Below, in pieces: positions 1 through 3,404 of a stretch of DNA of 5,153 bases; positions within the stretch are counted from its first letter, which is position 1; every line of letters begins with the position of its first letter. The stretch is from Pirellulales bacterium. Lineage in GTDB: Bacteria; Planctomycetota; Planctomycetia; Pirellulales; Thermoguttaceae. The position numbers and the translations under genes are program-made. The stretch is taken from assembly GCA_030642635.1 (NCBI GenBank), contig DAOWNK010000229.1, positions 1-5,153 of the forward strand, in the 5' to 3' direction. The notes below the pieces were generated by a model, which was not told the DNA's origin, made no database searches, and saw only the letters and a list, made by a program, of their open reading frames with translations.

Positions 1-1
1 G

Positions 2-613
2 GAACGCGAAAAACTCAACGGTCACAGCGGCTGCGTGGTCTGGTTTACGGGCTTAAGCGCCTGTGGAAAGAGCACGGTGGCCAATCTGGTCGACCATAAG
101 CTCCACTCGATGGGAGTACACAGCTTTGTGCTCGACGGCGACAACATCCGCCATGGGCTGAACTCGGGGCCTGGAATGCTTCAGGAGCAGCACGGCGAGC
201 AGTTCGCCCGACGGTTCGGGCTGGGGTTCTCGGCCGAGGATCGCCAGGAGAACATCCGCCGGATCGGCACGGTGGCCAAGCTGTTCTGCGACGCCGGGAT
301 CGTCGCAATTACGGCATTTATCAGCCCATATCGGGCAGATCGCGACGGCGCCAGGGCAATGGTGGAAAAAGGGGATTTTGTCGAGATACTCGTCGATGCA
401 CCGCTGGACGTATGCGAGAAACGGGACCCCAAGGGGCTTTACAAGAAAGCCCGGGCCGGGGAAATTAAAGGGTTCACCGGCATCGACGACCCGTACGAGC
501 CGCCCGGGAAGCCGGAGATGGTGCTGGACGCGGCGGCCAAGTCGGCAGAGGTGCTTGCAGACGAGGTGATCGCCTATCTGAAGGCGTCTGGGAAAATTAG
601 TTACTCAAACTGA
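2..613 (+). CDS. cysC: Adenylylsulfate (APS) kinase, 5' end cut by window edge
   Basis: Phosphorylates adenosine 5'-phosphosulfate with ATP to give PAPS in cytoplasmic sulfate activation. The frame is open to the window edge, so 203 residues are visible and perhaps 20 N-terminal residues are missing; the GTG at 35 is internal, because the upstream residues EREKLNGHSGC are typical CysC sequence. Visible motifs: P-loop GLSACGKST (residues 17-25, with Cys where Gly/Ala is usual), DGDNIRHGLNS (45-55), ENIRRIG (83-89), the TAFISPYR segment (104-111) with the family's phospho-acceptor serine, and DPKGLYKKARAGEIKGFTGI (142-161). Compared with the short E. coli-type junction (GLxSDLGFS), about 17 extra residues (GPGMLQEQHGEQFARRF, 56-72) sit before LGFS. 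I recall similar inserts in planctomycete CysC. No sulfurylase or reductase gene is visible nearby. The identity is secure; only the N-terminus is unknown. Confidence 0.96.
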   Translation, partial: EREKLNGHSGCVVWFTGLSACGKSTVANLVDHKLHSMGVHSFVLDGDNIRHGLNSGPGMLQEQHGEQFARRFGLGFSAEDRQENIRRIGTVAKLFCDAGIVAITAFISPYRADRDGARAMVEKGDFVEILVDAPLDVCEKRDPKGLYKKARAGEIKGFTGIDDPYEPPGKPEMVLDAAAKSAEVLADEVIAYLKASGKISYSN

Positions 614-628
614 AAACGCCGGTATATT

Positions 629-693
629 GGGCTGGGGCTGGGGGCGAAGGGCGAACTTCTCTCCTTATACCAGTCCCCAGCCCCTAGCCCCTG
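629..693 (+). repeat. G-rich hairpin repeat, copy A
   Basis: Begins 15 bases after the cysC stop. A G-rich left arm (629-644) pairs with a C-rich right arm (675-691, ccccagcccctagcccc), apart from a one-base bulge, around a pyrimidine-rich loop. The segment from about 656 to 693 (ttctctcc..ttataccag..ccccagcccc..ctg) closely matches 2840-2876 in the second noncoding region in the same orientation, so this is a dispersed repeat and not a private terminator. Four G-runs (629-631, 634-637, 640-644, 649-651) with short loops also satisfy a G-quadruplex pattern. No T-run follows the right arm, which argues against a classical intrinsic terminator for cysC. Confidence 0.75.
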
Positions 694-760
694 CAATTAT
701 AGTTTGAATTAGCCAAATGCGGCCAACCACGATTTTTTACCGTAATTTCCACAATTGGGG

Positions 761-790
761 TTGACTAGCTCTGTGGTTTGATACTAAATT
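761..790 (+). promoter_or_regulatory. Candidate sigma70-type promoter for the first BON gene
   Basis: TTGACT (761-766) matches five of six bases of the -35 consensus. TAAATT (785-790) matches four of six -10 bases, with an 18-base spacer. A start near 797 would give a leader of about 95 bases before the ATG at 892. The 18-base spacing is the same as in the better minus-strand promoter at 2635-2664. This is pattern recognition only. Confidence 0.4.
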
Positions 791-793
791 CAT

Positions 794-870
794 CCTTATC
801 GGCGTGTTCTTCGATAGGCACCGTGAGTTACTCGGGCATCGCCGGGATCGTTAAATAGGGAACGATTTTT
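794..870 (+). promoter_or_regulatory. Structured leader of the first BON gene
   Basis: Two hairpins can form in the predicted leader. The first pairs 797-801 (tatcg) with 812-816 (cgata), extended by CC/GG across a one-base bulge (794-795 with 817-818). The second pairs 847-852 (ATCGTT) with 861-866 (AACGAT) around an 8-base loop and is followed directly by TTTT (867-870), so it resembles a weak, AT-rich intrinsic terminator about 20 bases before the gene. It could act in attenuation, or be chance. Confidence 0.3.
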
Positions 871-871
871 C

Positions 872-892
872 ATGGAAGGGACCCGATTCTAA
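872..892 (+). CDS. Possible 6-codon upstream ORF (MEGTRF) overlapping the BON gene start
   Basis: ATG at 872 is followed by five sense codons and TAA at 890-892. The last A of the stop is the first A of the next gene's ATG (TAATG), the usual arrangement for translational coupling or reinitiation. It follows the T-run of the preceding hairpin. An ORF this short arises often by chance, so only the exact stop-start overlap recommends it. Confidence 0.2.
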   Translation: MEGTRF

Positions 893-1110
893 TGCCCTCT
901 ACTCTTACCAACGACGTTCAACCACGGGCGCAAACGGCCTTAGACAGTAGTCCCATCCATGAATTGCGCGATCTGCACGTGGAGCACTGCAAAGGCATCT
1001 TGCTGATCTCCGGCTCCGTTTCCAGCTTTTACCACAAGCAGTTGGCACAGGAGGTTATCCGTTCGGTGTGCAAGGACATAGAGGTTCACAACTCGGTGCT
1101 GGTCGAGTAA
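892..1110 (+). CDS. Short BON-like domain protein (72 aa), first of a tandem pair
   Basis: A small soluble protein with no signal peptide or membrane segment. Residues 25-71 resemble a compact BON fold: strand LHVEH, hydrophobic strand GILLISG (35-41), then FYHKQLAQEVIRSV (46-59) as a helix, and a closing strand VHNSVLV (65-71). The second gene, 1343-1621, shows the same pattern: DLxVE, LL, YxKQLAQ and NSxxV. BON domains are known from periplasmic or membrane-binding proteins (OsmY type), but this stand-alone shortened form without an export signal is of unknown role. Residues 1-24 are polar and probably disordered. The SD is weak: GGAAGG at 874-879 lies 12 bases from the ATG. The start overlaps the stop of a 6-codon upstream ORF. 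A BON assignment is likely from motif style; the function is not. Confidence 0.75.
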   Translation: MPSTLTNDVQPRAQTALDSSPIHELRDLHVEHCKGILLISGSVSSFYHKQLAQEVIRSVCKDIEVHNSVLVE

Positions 1111-1112
1111 GT

Positions 1113-1164
1113 GCCGGTGTTTTACCTCGCCCGGGGCAGGGTGTCCTGCACACCGGCGGTTTTA
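1113..1164 (+). terminator. Likely intrinsic terminator after the first BON gene
   Basis: Starts two bases after the TAA at 1108-1110. A perfect 8-bp stem, gccggtgt (1113-1120) with acaccggc (1150-1157), encloses a second stem, gcagg (1136-1140) with cctgc (1145-1149), stacked directly against the right arm. It is followed by ggtttt (1159-1164; the T-run is 1161-1163 after gg/t). The T-run is short, so termination may be partial. It suggests that the two BON genes are transcribed separately. Confidence 0.5.
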
Positions 1165-1342
1165 AGATGTTACAGGTTGCATGTGAGCTAGGGTTGCGTC
1201 TTCGCCATATTTGTGTGTCGTAAAGCGCAGGTCCGAGTTGTGGCCGGTAACAACCGTAATAGGAACATGGACGTTCCTCGGAGATTTCGTCGTCGTCGGC
1301 CAAAAGGATGCGGTCGGTAAGACAATGGTCGGGGAGAAATCC
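1165..1342 (+). other. Leader region of the second BON gene with an Arg-rich mini-ORF
   Basis: I found no convincing promoter hexamer pair here. A 17-codon ORF, 1267-1320, encodes MDVPRRFRRRRPKGCGR: it follows AGGAAC closely and ends 4 bases before the alternative ATG at 1325 and 22 bases before the favoured ATG at 1343. Its start lies inside a short inverted repeat, GGAAC/GTTCC (1262-1266 and 1273-1277). The Arg run comes from a cgtcgtcgtcgg tract. It may be a leader peptide or chance. Confidence 0.25.
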
Positions 1343-1621
1343 ATGGAAGACCTATCAGATGAGACGGCACTCGTCCTGCCGGCCATCGGTGAAGAGTTGC
1401 CCGAGACCCTTGAGGAGGCCGAGATTTTGGCCGCTTCGATTGAACGAGCTGTTCAAGAGGAGACCGGACGCAGTGTGCTGGACCTCTCGGTCGAGGTCGG
1501 TGAAGACGGAGTCCTGCTCAAGGGACATTGTGCCACCTACTACTGCAAGCAACTCGCCCAACACGCCGCCATGGAAATGACCGGTGTAAACCGCCTGACA
1601 AATTCGATCAAGGTATCTTGA
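1343..1621 (+). CDS. Short BON-like domain protein (92 aa), second of a tandem pair
   Basis: A paralog of the preceding gene. Residues 1-40 form an acidic, probably helical extension (many Glu, e.g. EELPETLEEAE at 17-27). Residues 42-92 hold the BON-like core: VLDLSVEV, GVLLKG (56-61), YYCKQLAQ (66-73) and the closing strand LTNSIKV (85-91). The ATG at 1343 is chosen because GGGGAG (1331-1336) lies 6 bases upstream, a strong SD for this sequence. An in-frame ATG at 1325 would add MVGEKS but has no comparable site. The frame is open further upstream to a TTG at 1211, but those residues do not look like the paralog. No signal peptide or membrane segment is seen. Role unknown; the pairing with its neighbour suggests a tandem duplication followed by divergence of the N-terminal part. 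Confidence 0.75.
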   Translation: MEDLSDETALVLPAIGEELPETLEEAEILAASIERAVQEETGRSVLDLSVEVGEDGVLLKGHCATYYCKQLAQHAAMEMTGVNRLTNSIKVS

Positions 1622-1842
1622 GAATCTCGATCGTCGCGGTCCGCTTGTCATTCAGCTTTCTTATGGCCGCCGGCAGCTAGCTTTGCTAGCCCTGTGAACT
1701 TCACGCCCTGGTGTATGCCCAACGGTCGAAAACAGAAGTTTTTTGTAGGAGCGACTCCGTCGGCGATTGAACCACCAATCACCCCAGATCGCCGTCGGAG
1801 ACGCCTCCCACAAGAAAACGGGAAGTTATTTATCGGTCGCCC
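1622..1842. other. Convergent intergenic region, no gene
   Basis: Separates the second BON gene (+) from the hydrolase-like gene (-). It holds a GCTAGC-ttt-GCTAGC palindrome (1676-1690) and the long palindromic element at 1739-1817. No ORF with coding character, tRNA or clear intrinsic terminator was seen. The A/T tracts around the long palindrome are inside its stem, with T before and A after, the reverse of a bidirectional terminator. Confidence 0.6.
1739..1817. repeat. Long imperfect palindrome, REP/MITE-like
   Basis: The left arm (1739-1767) and the reverse complement of the right arm (1788-1817) agree over about 28 positions, with three mismatches, one wobble pair and one bulge. The core is ctccgtcggcgat against ctccgacggcgat. 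A small internal stem, GATTG (1765-1769) with CAATC (1776-1780), can form at the apex. The 6-mer GAAGTT occurs on both sides, at 1735-1740 and 1822-1827, as a possible target duplication. The arm resembles the 'ggaggcgtctccgacg' type of palindrome I associate with planctomycete intergenic DNA, but I cannot verify the copy number. Confidence 0.65.
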
Positions 1843-2586
1843 CTAAACGTTGTCATCGGTGAGTTGGTTGATGATCCAGCGGTTCATGTCCATCAACATT
1901 TGCGGAGAGAGTTCATCTCCGCCTGGATACTGCCGCAACATAATCGACAACCCGGCCGTATGTAACAGACGCAGGTCGTTGCACACTTCGTCGGCAGTGT
2001 ATTGGCGGCTGTCGCGTCCTGTGGCCAGCAGTATCGGCAACCGTCGTGCCTTGTCCAGGTTGCCCAGCAGCGCGCCGCCGCGTGGAAATGGGCCGCAAAG
2101 CGACAGCACGCCGGCAAACCGGTTCGGATGGCTCATTGCCACGCGAAAGGCCATGGTCCCCCCGTGGTTGAACCCTGCGATGAATATCCGTTGCCGGTTG
2201 ACGTGAAACTTCCGCACGGCCGTCTCTATGCCGTCGAAAATACTCTGCTCGGCCCGTTGCACTGCTTCTGCCGACTGCTGCCAGCCGTAGCAGTGGCGGT
2301 CCTGTTCGCCGGATTGGTGGGTACAAACGACACCGCGCGGTGCGACGGCCACATAGTTTTGCATGTTGATATGGGGCATTACACGCATCAACTGCCGTTG
2401 GTCGTCTCCCCGGCCGTGCAGCCATACGATCAGCGGGTATGGATACCCCGGTTCATCGTGCATCGGGGCCAAAACGGCAATGGTAGTATCGTGCGATCGG
2501 GTCGAGAAGAAGCCCGATTCGACGCTGAATGAAGATTCGACGCCCGGTGATTTCAGAGATTTGACAAAGGGATACGTGCGGTCCAT
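1843..2586 (-). CDS. Alpha/beta-hydrolase-fold protein (carboxylesterase/phospholipase-like) with altered catalytic residues
   Basis: A 247-residue protein with the carboxylesterase/phospholipase order: PLIVWLHGRGDD (51-62, oxyanion loop region), YVAVAPRG (78-85), the nucleophile elbow IAGFNHGGTMAFRVAMSHP (136-154), the strand LPILLATGRDSRQY (183-196, possible acid Asp192), and YPGGDELSPQMLMDMNRWI (220-238). In active family members the elbow is GxSxGG and the last segment carries the catalytic His (GGHE). Here these positions are Asn140 (codon AAC) and Asp224 (codon GAT), both read directly. The frame is intact and the fold motifs are well kept, so this looks like a maintained non-catalytic or altered-chemistry homolog, not a decaying gene. 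No signal peptide; probably cytoplasmic. Its own promoter lies at 2635-2664. The ATG at 2586 has only a weak SD. Substrate unknown. Confidence 0.85.
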   Translation of the reverse strand: MDRTYPFVKSLKSPGVESSFSVESGFFSTRSHDTTIAVLAPMHDEPGYPYPLIVWLHGRGDDQRQLMRVMPHINMQNYVAVAPRGVVCTHQSGEQDRHCYGWQQSAEAVQRAEQSIFDGIETAVRKFHVNRQRIFIAGFNHGGTMAFRVAMSHPNRFAGVLSLCGPFPRGGALLGNLDKARRLPILLATGRDSRQYTADEVCNDLRLLHTAGLSIMLRQYPGGDELSPQMLMDMNRWIINQLTDDNV

Positions 2587-2628
2587 GACGGCTCGATCTG
2601 TTCGTCAGCGAATGAAGAATAGATGAAT

Positions 2629-2659
2629 AGCCGGACTGTACCTTATTCGCCGTCCGGCT
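2629..2659. promoter_or_regulatory. Candidate operator: inverted repeat over the -35/-10 region
   Basis: AGCCGGAC (2629-2636) and GTCCGGCT (2652-2659) are perfect 8-bp inverted repeats with centres 23 bases apart. One arm touches the -35 box and the other overlaps the edge of the -10 box of the minus-strand promoter, the usual placement of a repressor site. The same sequence could instead form a hairpin at the very 5' end of a transcript. No regulator gene is visible in the window. Confidence 0.4.
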
Positions 2660-2664
2660 GTCAA
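2635..2664 (-). promoter_or_regulatory. Sigma70-type promoter of the hydrolase-like gene
   Basis: On the minus strand, TTGACA (2664-2659) is a perfect -35 element. TACAGT (2640-2635) matches the key -10 bases, with an 18-base spacer. The start would be near 2628, giving a leader of about 42 bases to the ATG at 2586. This is the best promoter match in the window. Confidence 0.6.
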
Positions 2665-2736
2665 TCCCACCGCAATCCGGTCCTTTGCAGCCACCTTGCA
2701 GCCGTTCTTTTCGTTAAGAACCGACTATCTCGACCA

Positions 2737-2768
2737 TATACGATTTGCTTTGTTGATAAACGTATAAT
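2737..2768 (+). promoter_or_regulatory. Candidate promoter (-10 TATAAT) with flanking inverted repeat
   Basis: TATAAT at 2763-2768 is a perfect -10 match, but no good -35 element lies 16-18 bases upstream (2740-2745 is acgatt), so activation or another sigma factor would be needed. TATACG (2737-2742) and CGTATA (2761-2766) form an inverted repeat whose right arm overlaps the -10 box. Transcription would start at about 2775, inside the adjacent GGGATTA array, and run towards the PilZ-like gene. Confidence 0.35.
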
Positions 2769-2773
2769 ATGAA

Positions 2774-2801
2774 GGGATTAGGGATTAGGGATTAGGGATT
2801 A
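2774..2801 (+). repeat. Four tandem GGGATTA heptamers
   Basis: Four exact consecutive copies at 2774, 2781, 2788 and 2795. They form the left edge of repeat copy B and provide four GGG runs with 4-base loops, a complete G-quadruplex pattern on the plus strand. Copy A at 629 lacks this array. Confidence 0.9.
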
Positions 2802-2881
2802 GGGGCTGGGGGCCAGGGGCTAGGGAGTGAAGAGGGAATTTCTCTCCTCTCTTCCTTGTACCAGCCCCAGCCCCTGTTTTT
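2801..2881 (+). repeat. G-rich hairpin repeat, copy B, ending in a T-run
   Basis: AGGGGCTGGGG (2801-2811) pairs perfectly with CCCCAGCCCCT (2865-2875). Inside, gaagaggga (2829-2837) can pair imperfectly with tcctctcttc (2845-2854). The element is related to copy A (629-693) in its right half. Here TTTTT (2877-2881) follows the stem, so it looks like an intrinsic terminator read towards the PilZ-like ATG 28 bases further on. It may shut off read-through, act as an attenuator in that gene's leader, or simply be a repeat that landed there. Confidence 0.7.
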
Positions 2882-2908
2882 CAGTTTAACAACGAGGGAT
2901 TCACAGGT

Positions 2909-3355
2909 ATGGCACTGCTCGAAAACGAAATCGACGCCAACTTTTACAACCTGATTCATCAACTCTCGGGTTCCTTGCAGCAAGACGAGACTACCGATCG
3001 CCGCGGCAATCGGCGGCAAGTGTTTCAGACGATGCATCGCATTGCATTGCGGCGTGGGACGGATATGCCCGACGAATCGGAATTTTTCGAAGTCCGATGC
3101 CATGACCTGACCGGCAGCGGTTTCTCGTTCTTCTTGCCCAGCAAGCCAACCTTCGACTTCTTGGTTGCCGCCTTCGGTATTCCTCCCAGTGTGATCTATC
3201 TTGACGCCAAGGTATCGCACTGTGACGATGTGCTGGTTCATCCGTCGGGCCTGATCGAGCGGATCGAGCACGCCGGTCGTCAAGACGCAAACGTTCAGGC
3301 CGCCACACTTATGGTACTGGTCGGATGCCGATTTGTCAGGCGGCTGATAAAATAG
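2909..3355 (+). CDS. PilZ-like domain protein (148 aa)
   Basis: A single-domain protein, probably cytoplasmic, with no signal peptide. It has features of a PilZ c-di-GMP receptor: an arginine cluster RRGNRR (31-36) that fits RxxxR (R31/R35 or R32/R36), the strand EFFEVRCHDLTGSGFSFF (58-75) whose DLTGSG (66-71) matches D/NxSxxG with Thr for Ser, a later strand VIYLDAKVSHC (95-105), and the closing strand LMVLVGCRFVRRL (134-146), which is a common PilZ ending. The first 30 residues are a helical lead-in. If it binds c-di-GMP it could act as a stand-alone adaptor, but no cyclase or motility gene is nearby. The ATG at 2909 has a weak GAGGG (2894-2898), 10 bases away. The next gene starts 48 bases downstream. 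I rate the PilZ assignment as likely and nucleotide binding as untested. Confidence 0.7.
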   Translation: MALLENEIDANFYNLIHQLSGSLQQDETTDRRGNRRQVFQTMHRIALRRGTDMPDESEFFEVRCHDLTGSGFSFFLPSKPTFDFLVAAFGIPPSVIYLDAKVSHCDDVLVHPSGLIERIEHAGRQDANVQAATLMVLVGCRFVRRLIK

Positions 3356-3391
3356 CTTGGCGGCTAAACTTTTTTTCCACCACGGCATTGG

Positions 3392-3404
3392 TACAATGAA
3401 ACCA
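3392..3404 (+). promoter_or_regulatory. Possible -10 element for leaderless transcription of the DUF1570 gene
   Basis: TACAAT (3392-3397) matches five of six -10 bases, and the ATG at 3404 falls exactly where transcription would begin, 7 bases past the box. No SD precedes this ATG. No clear -35 element is visible; a T-run (3370-3376) occupies that area. The pattern fits a leaderless mRNA. Confidence 0.3.

Larger units (their letters stand above)
2587..2908. other. Divergent intergenic region between hydrolase-like and PilZ-like genes
   Basis: No gene is seen. Besides the promoters, the operator-like repeat and repeat copy B annotated separately, it holds a direct repeat TTGCAGCC at 2685-2692 and 2696-2703 (11 bases apart, about one helical turn) and a palindrome GTTCTT-ttcgtt-AAGAAC (2704-2721). 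These sit between the two promoters, where regulators of either direction could bind. Confidence 0.5.

Noticed and set aside
1211..1342. Extended N-terminus of the second BON protein from the TTG at 1211
   Set aside because: The extra 44 residues do not resemble the paralog or BON proteins, and a GGGGAG site sits 6 bases before the ATG at 1343.
1676..1690. GCTAGC-ttt-GCTAGC as a terminator of the second BON gene
   Set aside because: The 6-bp stem has a 3-base loop and no T-run after it; it lies 55 bases past the stop with no supporting context.
1765..1790. tRNA-like T-loop sequence (ggttcaatc on the minus strand)
   Set aside because: No acceptor, D or anticodon stems fit around it; the surrounding pairing is explained by the long palindrome.
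1913..2532. Overlapping open frames on both strands inside the hydrolase-like gene
   Set aside because: Shadows of a GC-rich gene: Arg/Ala/Pro-rich products with no motifs, while 1843-2586 shows a clear alpha/beta-hydrolase fold.
2774..2801. GGGATTA array as a telomere or chromosome end
   Set aside because: Only four units, internal and flanked by normal genes on both sides; better explained as part of a dispersed G-rich repeat.
2774..2801. CRISPR array
   Set aside because: Units are 7 bases with no spacers.
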